DNA of 64,000 nt from MAG-121220-bin8 sp965655865 (GCA_965655865.1 CBFHJJ010000002.1:62001-126000); one strand, 5' to 3'. Counted from the stretch's first letter, positions 8,236 through 17,478 are shown. The notes: generated by a model not told the origin, from the letters alone. Made by a program: numbers and translations.

Positions 8236-8925
8236 ATGAATAAACTATTATTTGCTTTAATTGGATATTATTTATTTAGAGCACCTGGAGCTCTTATAGG
8301 TTTTTTTATTGGATCTTTTTTCAAGTCAGGAGTTAATAAAATATCAAATAAAGATTTTGAGCTTAATCTTCTGGCTCTTGCCTCTTTAGTTATTAAAGCC
8401 GATGGAAAAGTTACACAAAACGAATTAGATTTTGTAAGAACATATTTTGTTAGTGCTTATGGAAAAGCAAGAGCTAATGAAGTTTTTAAAATTTTTAATC
8501 AAAATGTAAAAAACAAAGGAATTTCCTTAAACAAAATATCAACACTGTTTAATGTTTCTTTAAATTATGAAAGTCGTCTTCAAGTGATTCATTTTTTATT
8601 TGGAATTGCAAAGGCTGATGGAACAATAAGTAAATTAGAAATTAAAAAATTATTAGAATTTTCAAATTTATTTAAATTATCCTATGCGGATTTTTTAAGT
8701 ATTAAAGCCATGTTTGTTAAAGAAACAGATGGTGCTTATAAAATTTTAGAGTTGGAGAAATTTGCAACCAATGAACAAGTTAAAAAGTCATACAGAGACT
8801 TAGCAAAGAAACATCATCCGGATAAAGTTCAACACCTAGGAGACGTTTATATAAAGGCTGCTCAAGACAAATTTCAACAAATTCAAAAAGCTTATCAAAA
8901 CATAAAAGATGAAAGAGGCTTTTGA
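8236..8925 (+). CDS. TerB-like / J-domain co-chaperone (DjlA-like)
   Basis: A 229-residue protein from the ATG at 8236. It has a short hydrophobic glycine-rich N-terminal segment (LFRAPGALIGFFIGSFF), then a helical TerB-like domain (LASLVIKADGKVTQNELDFV and the repeated FGIAKADGTISKLEIKKLL, metal-binding-like acidic pairs), and a C-terminal J domain with YKILELEKFATNEQVKKSYR and the HPD tripeptide in KKHHPDK, which would stimulate a DnaK ATPase. The layout (membrane anchor, TerB, J) is that of DjlA-type proteins. The client is unknown. A TTG codon 18 nt upstream is an alternative start but lies inside a -7 box. Confidence 0.9.
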   Translation: MNKLLFALIGYYLFRAPGALIGFFIGSFFKSGVNKISNKDFELNLLALASLVIKADGKVTQNELDFVRTYFVSAYGKARANEVFKIFNQNVKNKGISLNKISTLFNVSLNYESRLQVIHFLFGIAKADGTISKLEIKKLLEFSNLFKLSYADFLSIKAMFVKETDGAYKILELEKFATNEQVKKSYRDLAKKHHPDKVQHLGDVYIKAAQDKFQQIQKAYQNIKDERGF

Positions 8926-8938
8926 TTATATTTAAATT

Positions 8939-9508
8939 ATGTACGATTTAATTTTTTATTTAGAATTAGGGTTACTTCATGTGTTAGACTGGAATGCAAT
9001 TGATCACATGCTTTTTCTTTGCGCACTTACAATAGTTTATAATTTTAAGGATTTTAAAACAGTTTTCTGGATAGTAACTTTTTTTACTTTTGGGCATACT
9101 TTTTCATTAATATTATCTGCTTTTGATCTATTTAAACCTCCATCTCAACTTATAGAGTTTTTAATTCCAACTACGATAATAGTAACTTCTCTTTATAATA
9201 TTTTATATAACAAAAACAGTAAGAATAATTTTTTTGAATACACTTTTTCTGTGTTTTTTGGATTAATACACGGTTTTGGTTTTGGCAATTATTTTGAAAT
9301 GCTAACGGACTCACTGGATACCAAAATTATTCCACTTATTGGATTTGCAATTGGGGTTGAATTATCACAATTAATTGTTGTTTTAGGGATTTTGGTAATA
9401 AATACAATTTTAAAAATGCTTAATTTGATTTCTAGAACAATTTATATAAAAATAGTTTCGGTAATCATAATACTTTTATCCTTAAATTTAATATATCAAA
9501 TGATATAG
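8939..9508 (+). CDS. HupE/UreJ-like membrane protein
   Basis: A 189-residue protein with about six hydrophobic helices. Motifs are LGLLHVLDWNAIDHMLFLCAL at the N-terminus, VTFFTFGHTFSLILS in the second third and FGLIHGFGFGNYFE, giving regularly spaced intramembrane His, Asp and Glu. These match the HupE/UreJ_2 family, whose hydrogenase- and urease-linked members are thought to move nickel or other divalent metals. No hydrogenase or urease genes are present here, so the Bacteroidota subfamily probably has another substrate. It lies 13 nt after the J-domain gene and abuts the dCMP deaminase gene with no gap. Confidence 0.85.
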   Translation: MYDLIFYLELGLLHVLDWNAIDHMLFLCALTIVYNFKDFKTVFWIVTFFTFGHTFSLILSAFDLFKPPSQLIEFLIPTTIIVTSLYNILYNKNSKNNFFEYTFSVFFGLIHGFGFGNYFEMLTDSLDTKIIPLIGFAIGVELSQLIVVLGILVINTILKMLNLISRTIYIKIVSVIIILLSLNLIYQMI

Positions 9509-9934
9509 ATGACGGCAAGTAAACAAAGAAAATACGACATAGCATATTTAAAAATGGCACAAGAGTGGGCTAAATTGTCCCACTGTAAAAGAAAACAAGT
9601 TGGAGCATTAATTGTGAAAGATAAAATGATAATATCCGATGGATATAATGGAACTCCAACTGGATTTGAGAATATTTGTGAAGATGACGAAAATTACACA
9701 AAATGGTATGTTCTTCATGCAGAAGCAAATGCGATTATGAAAGTCGCAGCTTCAACTCAATCAAGTAAAGGATCTACTCTTTACATCACAATGTCACCTT
9801 GTAAAGAATGTAGTAAATTGATTTTTCAATCTGGGATTATAAGGGTGGTTTACAATATCGAATACAAGGACAAGACAGGTATAGATTTTCTAAAAAAAGC
9901 AGGGTTAGAAATTGTCCAAATTCCAAAAATTTAA
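9509..9934 (+). CDS. Deoxycytidylate (dCMP) deaminase
   Basis: Zinc-dependent deamination of dCMP to dUMP, feeding thymidylate synthesis. At 141 aa it has the zinc and catalytic motifs VLHAEANAIMKVA (His and the proton-shuttle Glu) and SPCKECSKLIFQSG (two Cys ligands), together with SHCKRKQVGALIVKD and ISDGYNGTPTGFEN, which are typical of dCMP deaminase and its ComEB relatives rather than cytidine or tRNA deaminases. A tRNA adenosine deaminase of the same fold occurs at 19885-20334. It ends in a 4-nt overlap with a convergent small gene. Confidence 0.94.
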   Translation: MTASKQRKYDIAYLKMAQEWAKLSHCKRKQVGALIVKDKMIISDGYNGTPTGFENICEDDENYTKWYVLHAEANAIMKVAASTQSSKGSTLYITMSPCKECSKLIFQSGIIRVVYNIEYKDKTGIDFLKKAGLEIVQIPKI

Positions 9935-10122
9935 TTCTGTTTATTTTTAATTTTTTTTGATATAAATAAAATAATCATAAGAAGAATTGTGCATAAGCAA
10001 GCTAATGCACCTGTTAATCCAATTTTACTATCATCAGAAAAAATATTTTCATAATCTATTTTGGTTAGATTAAAAATGAGTAGCAAAATTGCTATTGTTA
10101 TAAAGAAATAGATTTTTTTCAT
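9931..10122 (-). CDS. Small two-helix membrane protein, function unknown
   Basis: A 63-residue product from the ATG at 10122-10120 (MKKIYFFITIAILL), with hydrophobic helices at about residues 3-17 and 33-50 and a basic C-terminal tail (ISKKIKNKQN). An extension to 10167 would add 15 residues reaching into marC and is less likely. It lies 1 nt after the marC stop on the same strand and is presumably co-transcribed with it. I do not recognise a family. Confidence 0.7.
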   Translation of the reverse strand: MKKIYFFITIAILLLIFNLTKIDYENIFSDDSKIGLTGALACLCTILLMIILFISKKIKNKQN

Positions 10123-10123
10123 A

Positions 10124-10693
10124 TTAAAATAAGCCTTGAATATTACTTGCAAATAATTTGACTGCAATTGCCATTAAAATTACACCAAATATTTTTCTAA
10201 TTACTCCAATTCCTGATTTACCAAAAATCTTTTCAATTTTTTCAGAAAATTTTAGAACTAAATAAACAAATAAAACATTGACAAGGATAGCTATGATAAT
10301 ATTTATTAGTTCAAATTCAGCTCTCAAAGATAATAAAGTAGTTAAAGTTCCGGCTCCTGCAATTAACGGAAAAGCAATTGGAACTATTGATGCTGTCTCA
10401 GGGGTTTCATCTTTATAGATTGAGATGCCTAATACCATTTCTAGCGATATAAAGAAGATTACAAACGCTCCAGCCACAGCAAAAGAATTAACATCGATTC
10501 CAATAATATTTAAAATTTCTTCTCCAATAAATAAAAATGCGATCATTATAATTACAGAGACAATCGAAGCTTTTTCGGATTGAATATGCCCAACTTTTTT
10601 TCTTAATTCAATAATTATAGGAACACTTCCGATAATATCAATAACGGCAAAAAGAATCATTCCTACCGTAAAGATTTCTTTAGTATCAATCAT
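10124..10693 (-). CDS. MarC-family integral membrane protein
   Basis: A 189-residue protein with six hydrophobic helices. It begins FTVGMILFAVIDIIGSVPII, with the conserved Asp and Pro of the MarC family in the first helix, and has EMVLGISIYKDETPETASIVPIAFPL (family signature, split here only for naming) and AFPLIAGAGTLTTLLSL. MarC proteins were once linked to multiple antibiotic resistance but have no settled function; a role in export is only a suggestion. It has its own -7 box 15 nt upstream and a small membrane gene follows it directly. Confidence 0.9.
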   Translation of the reverse strand: MIDTKEIFTVGMILFAVIDIIGSVPIIIELRKKVGHIQSEKASIVSVIIMIAFLFIGEEILNIIGIDVNSFAVAGAFVIFFISLEMVLGISIYKDETPETASIVPIAFPLIAGAGTLTTLLSLRAEFELINIIIAILVNVLFVYLVLKFSEKIEKIFGKSGIGVIRKIFGVILMAIAVKLFASNIQGLF

Positions 10694-10708
10694 TTTTTAT
10701 TTTTTTTG

Positions 10709-10716
10709 CAAATATA
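10709..10716 (-). promoter_or_regulatory. Bacteroidota -7 box before marC
   Basis: Reads TATATTTG on the minus strand, a full match to TAnnTTTG, 15 nt before the marC ATG. No TTG is present at the canonical -33 spacing. Confidence 0.45.
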
Positions 10717-10762
10717 ATTTATATTCAAAAATATTTGATTACTATTTTATTAATTTCATAAA

Positions 10763-11332
10763 ATGTTTAGGATTGGTAAAACTTTGATTTCTGAAGAAAT
10801 AATTGAGAATAATTTTCATTGTAATATTTCAAAGTGTAAAGGGGCTTGTTGTATTGAAGGGACAGCAGGAGCTCCACTAGAAAAAAATGAAGCCGAATTA
10901 TTGAATCAAAATTTTGATATAATTTCAAAATATTTATCTCCAAGAGCAAAAAAAACCATCAATTCTATTGGCAAGTATATTACTTTAAATGATGGCAAAT
11001 TAGAAACACCTTTGTTAGATTCGAAAGCATGTGTTTATGTACATTATAAAGATGATGGCTCATTATCTTGTGGTATAGAAAAAGCATATGTTAATAATGA
11101 GATAAGTTTCAATAAACCAATTTCATGTCATTTATATCCTGTTAGAGTTAAAGAATATTCAGAATTTACAGCTGTCAATTATCACAACTGGTTCATATGT
11201 TCTGATGCATGTAATTTAGGAAATGAATTAAAGAAACCAGTTTACGAATTTGTGAAAGAAGCACTAATAAAAAAATTTGGAAAAGATTGGTTTTTAGAGC
11301 TTGAGAAAATAGCAAAAAATAAAATAAAATAA
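10763..11332 (+). CDS. DUF3109 family Cys-rich protein
   Basis: A 189-residue protein that I recognise as the Bacteroidota DUF3109 family. It is rich in regularly placed cysteines: NFHCNISKCKGACCIEGTAGAP near the N-terminus, SKACVYVH, LSCGIEKAY, ISCHLYPVRV and FICSDACNLG. The pattern resembles YkgJ-type zinc or Fe-S proteins, so it probably binds a metal. The function is unknown. It is the last gene before the nrdBA unit and has no close partner on its strand. Confidence 0.88.
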   Translation: MFRIGKTLISEEIIENNFHCNISKCKGACCIEGTAGAPLEKNEAELLNQNFDIISKYLSPRAKKTINSIGKYITLNDGKLETPLLDSKACVYVHYKDDGSLSCGIEKAYVNNEISFNKPISCHLYPVRVKEYSEFTAVNYHNWFICSDACNLGNELKKPVYEFVKEALIKKFGKDWFLELEKIAKNKIK

Positions 11333-11371
11333 GTTTCTAAATTAGAATGCAGGTGTTATTTTTATATAAAT

Positions 11372-11380
11372 TGTTGATAA
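11372..11380 (-). promoter_or_regulatory. DnaA-box-like 9-mer upstream of nrdB
   Basis: Reads TTATCAACA on the minus strand, one mismatch from the DnaA box TTATCCACA. Paired with a better match 76 nt further on. The 225-nt region 11333-11557 before nrdB otherwise shows no gene or RNA I recognise. Confidence 0.35.
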
Positions 11381-11455
11381 TAAGATCAATATGTTTAAAA
11401 CCATTCTAAATAAAGAAAATTCACGATTTTTTAATTGTTAAGAACTAAGCCTGTT

Positions 11456-11464
11456 TGTGAATAA
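11456..11464 (-). promoter_or_regulatory. DnaA-box-like 9-mer upstream of nrdB
   Basis: Reads TTATTCACA on the minus strand, a full match to TTATnCACA, about 94 nt before the nrdB ATG. DnaA control of nrd genes is established in Escherichia coli; here it is inference. Confidence 0.45.
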
Positions 11465-11557
11465 CTACTCCTTTTATTTTTGGAAACATTTTAGAATCTT
11501 TGTGTTAAACAACAACCAAAAATTGTTCTAATTTTTTAAAATTTAAAGTTAATTAAT

Positions 11558-12535
11558 ATGCCCTCTGTTGAACCGATTTTACAAGAAAACAAAAATAGAT
11601 TTGTCATTTTTCCAATTGAACACCACGATTTGTGGGAATGGTACAAGAAATGTGAAGCTAGTTTTTGGACAGCAGAAGAGATTGATTTAAGTGAAGATTT
11701 AAATGATTGGAAAGAAAAATTGTCAGATGATGAAAGATATTTTGTTAAGCATATTCTTGCTTTTTTTGCTGCGTCTGACGGAATTGTAAACGAAAATCTT
11801 GCCGAAAATTTTGTTAATGAAGTTCAGTATTCTGAAGCAAAGTTTTTTTACGGTTTTCAAATTATGATGGAAAATATTCATTCTGAAACGTATTCTTTAT
11901 TAATAGATACTTACGTTAAAGATCCAGTTGAAAAAGACAATCTTTTTAATGCTATCGAAACTTTTCCTGCTATAAAAAAGAAAGCAGATTGGGCACTAAA
12001 ATGGATCGAGTCTGATTCTTTTGCAGAAAGATTAATTGCTTTTGCTGCAGTTGAAGGAATATTTTTCTCTGGTGCATTTTGCTCAATCTTTTGGCTTAAG
12101 AAAAGAGGTTTGATGCCTGGGCTTGCTTTCTCAAATGAACTAATTTCAAGAGATGAGGGTGTTCATTGTGATTTTGCAGTCCATTTGCATAATAAGCATC
12201 TTGTAAATAAGGTTCCAAAGCAAAGAATTAGAGAAATATTGGTTGATGCTTTGAATATTGAAAGAGAATTTATTACAGAATCACTTCCGGTTAGCTTAAT
12301 TGGAATGAACTCTAAATTGATGATTCAGTACTTAGAATTTGTTGCAGACAGACTATTAGTTGAACTGGATTGTGAAAAAGAGTACAACGTAACTAATCCG
12401 TTTGATTTTATGGATATGATATCTCTTCAAGGTAAAACGAATTTCTTTGAAAAAAGAGTTTCTGAATATCAAAAAGCAGGTGTTTTAAACAACGACACTA
12501 AATCTTCAGGATTTAGCATTGATGAGGATTTTTAA
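11558..12535 (+). CDS. nrdB: Ribonucleotide reductase class Ia, small (radical) subunit
   Basis: Provides the diferric-tyrosyl radical used by NrdA to reduce ribonucleoside diphosphates. At 325 aa it resembles eukaryotic R2 more than E. coli NrdB: AFFAASDGIVNENL (Asp74 metal ligand), GFQIMMENIHSETYSLLID (Glu105, His108 and probable radical Tyr112), FAAVEGIFFSGAF, and SRDEGVHCDFA (Glu and His ligands). The ligand set and the tyrosine are intact, so a normal class Ia protein is expected. The order is nrdB then nrdA with a 65-nt gap, reversed relative to E. coli but usual in Bacteroidota. Confidence 0.97.
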   Translation: MPSVEPILQENKNRFVIFPIEHHDLWEWYKKCEASFWTAEEIDLSEDLNDWKEKLSDDERYFVKHILAFFAASDGIVNENLAENFVNEVQYSEAKFFYGFQIMMENIHSETYSLLIDTYVKDPVEKDNLFNAIETFPAIKKKADWALKWIESDSFAERLIAFAAVEGIFFSGAFCSIFWLKKRGLMPGLAFSNELISRDEGVHCDFAVHLHNKHLVNKVPKQRIREILVDALNIEREFITESLPVSLIGMNSKLMIQYLEFVADRLLVELDCEKEYNVTNPFDFMDMISLQGKTNFFEKRVSEYQKAGVLNNDTKSSGFSIDEDF

Positions 12536-12600
12536 ACTATAGAAAGCTTTCTTTCTGTAATCAAAAAAATATTTTTTATAATTAATAAAAAACTAAGCAT

Positions 12601-15036
12601 ATGTATGTAGTAAAAAGAGACGGTCATAAAGAACCAATCATGTTCGATAAGATAACGGCAAGAGTTAGAAAACTTTGTTACAGTCTAAATGAATTGGTTG
12701 ATCCAGTTAAAGTCTCGATGAGAGTTATTGAGGGACTTTATGATGGGGTTACGACATCTGAGTTAGATAATTTAGCTGCTGAAATTGCGGCTACTATGAC
12801 TACTACCCATCCGGATTATGCAAAATTAGCAGCTAGAATTTCTGTTTCTAACTTACATAAAAACACAAAAAAATCTTTTTCAGAAACAATGTCTGATTTA
12901 TATAATTATGTAAATCCAAGAACTGGAAAAGAGGCTCCTTTACTTTCTGATGAAGTTTATAAAATTATTGAAAAAAATTCTGAGTTGCTTGACTCTACAA
13001 TAATTTACAATAGAGATTTTCACTATGATTATTTTGGATTCAAAACTCTAGAAAGATCTTACTTGTTAAAGCTTAACGGCGTAGTTGCAGAAAGACCACA
13101 ACACATGTTAATGAGGGTTTCGATTGGAATTCATATGGAGGACTTAGATTCTGCGATCGAGACATACAATTTAATGTCAAAAAAATATTTTACTCACGCG
13201 ACACCAACATTATTTAATTCAGGAACTCCAAAACCTCAAATGTCGTCATGCTTTTTATTAACAACTAAAGATGATAGTATTGATGGTATATACGACACTT
13301 TAAAACAAACAGCTAAAATTTCTCAGTCTGCAGGAGGAATAGGTTTATCTATTCATAACATAAGAGCAACTGGTTCATATATTGCGGGCACAAACGGAAC
13401 CTCCAATGGAATTGTTCCAATGCTAAGAGTTTTTAACGATACGGCAAGATATGTTGATCAAGGAGGGGGTAAAAGAAAAGGATCTTTTGCAATTTACCTT
13501 GAAACTTGGCATGCTGATATTTTTGATTTCTTAGAATTAAAGAAGAATCATGGAAAAGAAGAGATGAGAGCACGAGATTTGTTCTATGCGATGTGGATTT
13601 CAGATTTGTTCATGAAAAGAGTAGAGGAGGATGATAAATGGACACTAATGTGTCCAAATGAATGCCCAGGACTTCAAGATTGTCATGGAGATGAATTTGA
13701 TAAACTATATTTAAAATACGAATCAGAAAATAAAGGAAGAAAAACAATAAGAGCAAGAGACTTGTGGGACAAAATTTTAGAATCTCAAATTGAAACAGGT
13801 ACTCCGTATATGCTTTATAAGGATGCTGCAAATAGAAAATCTAATCAGAAAAATTTAGGAACAATTAGATCTTCTAATTTATGTACAGAAATTTTAGAGT
13901 ACACTTCACCAGACGAAGTGGCCGTATGTAATTTAGCTTCGATAGCACTTCCGATGTTTGTTAAAAATAATTCTTTTGATCATCAAGAACTCTTTAAAGT
14001 AACAAAACAAGTAACTAAAAATCTTAACAGAGTAATAGACAGAAATTATTATCCAGTACCTGAAGCTAAAAACTCAAACTTTAGACACAGACCAGTTGGT
14101 TTAGGTGTTCAAGGCTTAGCAGACGCATTTATATCTCTTAGATTACCTTTTACATCTGATGAAGCAAAAAAATTAAATCAAGAGATATTTGAAACAATAT
14201 ATTATGCAGCATTAACAGCTTCAATGGAGGAGTCTATTAATGATGGACCATATAAATCATATAAAGGATCTCCTATTTCAAAAGGAAAATTTCAACATAA
14301 TTTATGGGGAATAGAAGACGGTGAATTAAGTGGAAGATGGGACTGGGGAACACTTAGAAAAGAAATTAAAAAAAATGGGGTAAGAAATTCGTTGTTAGTA
14401 GCACCAATGCCTACAGCTTCTACCTCACAAATTTTAGGAAACAACGAGTGTTTTGAACCTTACACATCTAATATTTATACTAGAAGAGTTTTAAGCGGTG
14501 AATTCATAGTCGTTAATAAACATCTTCTTGAAGATTTAGTGAAACTCGGACTTTGGACTGAGGATTTAAAGCAAGAATTGATGAAGGCTAATGGATCTAT
14601 TCAACATATTGATATTATCCCAGATGACATTAAAGAATTATATAAAACTGTGTGGGAGTTAAGCATGAAAGATATTATAGACATGTCTAGACACAGAGGA
14701 TATTTTATAGATCAATCTCAATCTTTAAACTTATTCATGGAAGGAGCTACAATGGCTAAATTAACATCCATGCATTTTTATGCATGGAAATCTGGTTTAA
14801 AAACTGGAATGTATTATTTAAGGACTAAATCCGCAGTTGATGCAATTAAGTTTACAATTGACAATAAAAAGAAAAAGGAGCCTGTTAAAGAAAAAGCAGC
14901 CGCTGTTACTTCAAGTCCGTCAGCTTTGAAACCGTCAATTGTTCCAGTTGAACCGCTAACGCCACAAGAATTAAAGGAAATGCTAGCTAAATCAAAGCAA
15001 AGTGAAGACGACGATTGCTTAATGTGCGGATCTTAG
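12601..15036 (+). CDS. nrdA: Ribonucleotide reductase class Ia, large (catalytic) subunit
   Basis: Reduces NDPs to dNDPs with the NrdB radical. Of 811 aa, residues 1-90 are an ATP-cone (MYVVKRDGHKEPIMFDKITAR) for dATP/ATP activity control. The barrel follows with NSGTPKPQMSSCFLL (active-site Cys), SAGGIGLSIHNIRA (specificity loop), RSSNLCTEILEY with the radical Cys and Asn/Glu, EVAVCNLASI (second redox Cys) and GNNECFEPYTSNIYTRRV. A Lys/Pro/Ala-rich flexible linker (about 755-800) leads to the C-terminal CLMCGS redox pair that re-reduces the active site. Complete and unremarkable. A hairpin terminator follows 18 nt after the stop. Confidence 0.98.
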   Translation: MYVVKRDGHKEPIMFDKITARVRKLCYSLNELVDPVKVSMRVIEGLYDGVTTSELDNLAAEIAATMTTTHPDYAKLAARISVSNLHKNTKKSFSETMSDLYNYVNPRTGKEAPLLSDEVYKIIEKNSELLDSTIIYNRDFHYDYFGFKTLERSYLLKLNGVVAERPQHMLMRVSIGIHMEDLDSAIETYNLMSKKYFTHATPTLFNSGTPKPQMSSCFLLTTKDDSIDGIYDTLKQTAKISQSAGGIGLSIHNIRATGSYIAGTNGTSNGIVPMLRVFNDTARYVDQGGGKRKGSFAIYLETWHADIFDFLELKKNHGKEEMRARDLFYAMWISDLFMKRVEEDDKWTLMCPNECPGLQDCHGDEFDKLYLKYESENKGRKTIRARDLWDKILESQIETGTPYMLYKDAANRKSNQKNLGTIRSSNLCTEILEYTSPDEVAVCNLASIALPMFVKNNSFDHQELFKVTKQVTKNLNRVIDRNYYPVPEAKNSNFRHRPVGLGVQGLADAFISLRLPFTSDEAKKLNQEIFETIYYAALTASMEESINDGPYKSYKGSPISKGKFQHNLWGIEDGELSGRWDWGTLRKEIKKNGVRNSLLVAPMPTASTSQILGNNECFEPYTSNIYTRRVLSGEFIVVNKHLLEDLVKLGLWTEDLKQELMKANGSIQHIDIIPDDIKELYKTVWELSMKDIIDMSRHRGYFIDQSQSLNLFMEGATMAKLTSMHFYAWKSGLKTGMYYLRTKSAVDAIKFTIDNKKKKEPVKEKAAAVTSSPSALKPSIVPVEPLTPQELKEMLAKSKQSEDDDCLMCGS

Positions 15037-15054
15037 TATTTCAATTAAATTAAT

Positions 15055-15088
15055 AAAAAAAGCAATTCTTTATGAATTGCTTTTTTTA
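15055..15088. terminator. Bidirectional intrinsic terminator, nrdA / PiT
   Basis: Stem AGCAATTC, loop TTTAT, stem GAATTGCT, preceded by a run of A and followed by a run of T. It therefore has a U-tract on either strand and lies between the convergent ends of nrdA and the phosphate transporter gene. Confidence 0.9.
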
Positions 15089-15108
15089 TATCAAATAATA
15101 ATTAATTT

Positions 15109-17475
15109 TTATTCATCCATATTTGGAGGTTCAATCTTTGAATCGTACTGTTCGTTATACAGTTCAAGCATCCCCATGTTTGCTTTAATAAGATCTTTAG
15201 TTTCAGTCAAAATACTAAAATAAAGAGTAGTATTCTTAGGGCTTGATTCTTCAGATTTTGTTCTTGAAATCTGATTATTTATTTTTTCTCTTACCGAATT
15301 TAAAAGTTCTTGTTTGGAGTCAAGAATACTGGAAATTTCTTTAAAATTATTTTTAGAAAATGCGAATTTAGTCCTTTCAAATAAAGTTTCAAGTTGAAGA
15401 TTAATTTCTTTTAATTCTCTAATTTGATTAAAAGTTAAAGCTTTATGATTATTATTAACATGCTTGAAAGTGACTTTTGAAATATATTCTAAAGATTGAG
15501 CGATATCTTGTAAAAGCCCCAATACATTTATATAAAAATTACTTGCTCCTTTAATAGTTGATTCATCTAAGTTTTTAATAAAATAAAACAAGTCATCTCT
15601 CAAGTCATCAATTTCTTGGGCTAGAGATTTTACATCTTTCTTATTCTTTTTTAACAGCGAAAGATCCTGAGTTGCCAATCCTGTTATAGATGCAGAAAAA
15701 ATTCTTTTAATTTTTTTTGAGGCTTTTGAAATATTGCTTGAACTTTCAATTATTACACCTTGAATTGAACTACTTTCAGCTGAACTTAATGCATCTTCAC
15801 TTTTTGATTGAGCATTTTCTTTTCTATGAGAAATGTAATTTCTAGCTAGTATTAATAATGCTAAAAATAGAAGTATTGCAATCGCAGTAGGGCCACCAAT
15901 ATGTATAATAAATGCTATTATTCCACATGCTATGAAAGCGCTAATTGCAGTAAAAAACCATCCTCCAATCACATTAAGAACTCCTGCAACTCGATATACA
16001 GCACTTTCGCTCCCCCACGCTCTGTCAGCTAAAGAAGTCCCCATAGCCACCATAAAAGTTACATAAGTTGTTGATAAAGGCAATTTAAATGAAGTTGCAA
16101 TAGAAATCAAAATGGCTGCAACCATCAAGTTTACTGCTGCTCTAATTTGATCAAATGCTGGAAGCTCTATTTTTTTTCTAGAACTTAAATTTATAACTGG
16201 TTTTTCAAACTGTTTTTCAATTCTTTTGTTAATTCTTTCAGGAACAACTAAATCTATAGCTTTAGAAACGTTTATTGATATTCTTACGAGGTTTCTTGAA
16301 AGATAATTAGGGCTAAATCTTTCTTTTGTTGATTCTTGATTAGACAAATCGATTGAAGTTTTAACAACTTTTTTAGCTTTTGATGAAAACCACAATGTAA
16401 TTACCATTACAAATCCTGCAACTAATAATAATAAAGTAGGAGTAGGGACTTTAGAGGATAATACTTCCATTGAAAAAGAACTAGCTTCAACGCCAGAAAC
16501 TAACCATGCCTCATATGACTGCCAGGCAGCAATAGGAACGCCAATAAAATTTACTAAATCATTTCCAGCAAACGCTAACGCTAGCGAAAATGTTCCAATT
16601 GCAATAATTATTTTATAAATATTAAATTTTAAAACGTAAATAAATATAGATGAGAGTATAAATAAAACTATAAAAGATAAAATTGTTATTAAAATGACTT
16701 CATTTTCAAGAAAAGAAGCAATAGTTGATCCGTTTAAAATATCGAAACTTTGTTTTGCAAAAGGCGTTCCTTTTATTCCTTTCATTAAAATAAAATATGA
16801 AATTGCAGTTAGTGCAATTCCTCCAAATAATGAACCTACCCACTTAGCTTTTTCTTCAAATCTAAAAGATAAAAGCAATCTTGAAACATATTGAACAACA
16901 GCACCAACAGAAAAAGCTATAAAAACAGAGAGTAAAATTCCTAAAATAATTTGAGTTGCTTTAGCTACATTAATGTATTCTGGAAGCATACTGGCATCTC
17001 CACCAGACGCAAAAATTTTAATTAATGAAACAGCAACAGCAGCACCCAATAGCTCAAACACGATTGAAACTGTAGTTGACGTTGGCATTCCAAGAGTATT
17101 GAAAAAATCTAATAATAATATGTCGGTTATCATTACGGCCATAAAAATTATCATAATTTCAGAAAAGAAAAACATTTCAGGATTAAATATTCCCTTTCTA
17201 GCTACTTCCATCATTCCGCTAGAAAAAACTGCTCCTACAGCAATTCCAAGACCAGCAACAATCATTATGGTATTATAATTTAAAACCTTTGATCCAATTG
17301 CTGAATTTAAAAAATTGACAGCATCGTTACTAACTCCAACAATAAGATCTCCAATAGCTAATAAACCTAATGCAATTACCATAACCAAGTAGATATTCAT
17401 TTCTGAATCTAATTCAGGTTTAAAATTTGAAAAAACTGTTAAAATTGATGTAAAATTTATGTTAAGTATATTCAT
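15109..17475 (-). CDS. PiT-family inorganic phosphate transporter with C-terminal PhoU-like domain
   Basis: A 788-residue protein. The membrane part (about 1-570) carries the duplicated PiT signatures: VGVSNDAVNFLNSAIGSKVL near residue 47 and LAFAGNDLVNFIGVPIAAW further on, plus TLGMPTSTTVSIVFELLGAA and FKLPLSTTYVTFMVAMGTSL, together forming a cation-coupled phosphate permease. Residues about 585-788 are soluble, charged and helical (LAQEIDDLRDDLFYFIKNL, KHVNNNHKALTFNQIREL), matching the PhoU-like regulator domain fused to PiT in Bacteroidota. The gene upstream is a porin ending 3 nt before this start, so uptake across both membranes may be encoded together. Phosphate is the family substrate; sulfate is a less likely alternative. 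Confidence 0.93.
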   Translation of the reverse strand: MNILNINFTSILTVFSNFKPELDSEMNIYLVMVIALGLLAIGDLIVGVSNDAVNFLNSAIGSKVLNYNTIMIVAGLGIAVGAVFSSGMMEVARKGIFNPEMFFFSEIMIIFMAVMITDILLLDFFNTLGMPTSTTVSIVFELLGAAVAVSLIKIFASGGDASMLPEYINVAKATQIILGILLSVFIAFSVGAVVQYVSRLLLSFRFEEKAKWVGSLFGGIALTAISYFILMKGIKGTPFAKQSFDILNGSTIASFLENEVILITILSFIVLFILSSIFIYVLKFNIYKIIIAIGTFSLALAFAGNDLVNFIGVPIAAWQSYEAWLVSGVEASSFSMEVLSSKVPTPTLLLLVAGFVMVITLWFSSKAKKVVKTSIDLSNQESTKERFSPNYLSRNLVRISINVSKAIDLVVPERINKRIEKQFEKPVINLSSRKKIELPAFDQIRAAVNLMVAAILISIATSFKLPLSTTYVTFMVAMGTSLADRAWGSESAVYRVAGVLNVIGGWFFTAISAFIACGIIAFIIHIGGPTAIAILLFLALLILARNYISHRKENAQSKSEDALSSAESSSIQGVIIESSSNISKASKKIKRIFSASITGLATQDLSLLKKNKKDVKSLAQEIDDLRDDLFYFIKNLDESTIKGASNFYINVLGLLQDIAQSLEYISKVTFKHVNNNHKALTFNQIRELKEINLQLETLFERTKFAFSKNNFKEISSILDSKQELLNSVREKINNQISRTKSEESSPKNTTLYFSILTETKDLIKANMGMLELYNEQYDSKIEPPNMDE

Positions 17476-17478
17476 ATG

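Noticed and set aside
8939..9508. Hydrogenase or urease accessory locus
   Set aside because: Only a HupE/UreJ-like membrane protein is present; no hydrogenase, urease or nickel-maturation genes are near.
9509..9934. Second tRNA adenosine deaminase
   Set aside because: Motifs around the zinc site and NGTPTGFEN are those of dCMP deaminase; tadA is at 19885-20334.
11333..11557. DnaA-like boxes read as a replication origin
   Set aside because: Only two boxes, no dnaA, dnaN or unwinding-element cluster; the promoter role for nrd is the simpler reading.
12541..12556. GAAAGCTTTC hairpin between nrdB and nrdA considered as a terminator
   Set aside because: Practically no loop and no U-tract after it; the two genes must be co-expressed.
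16694..17278. Two plus-strand open frames opposite the PiT gene
   Set aside because: Mirror of the repeated hydrophobic codons of the transporter; no independent start signal or similarity.
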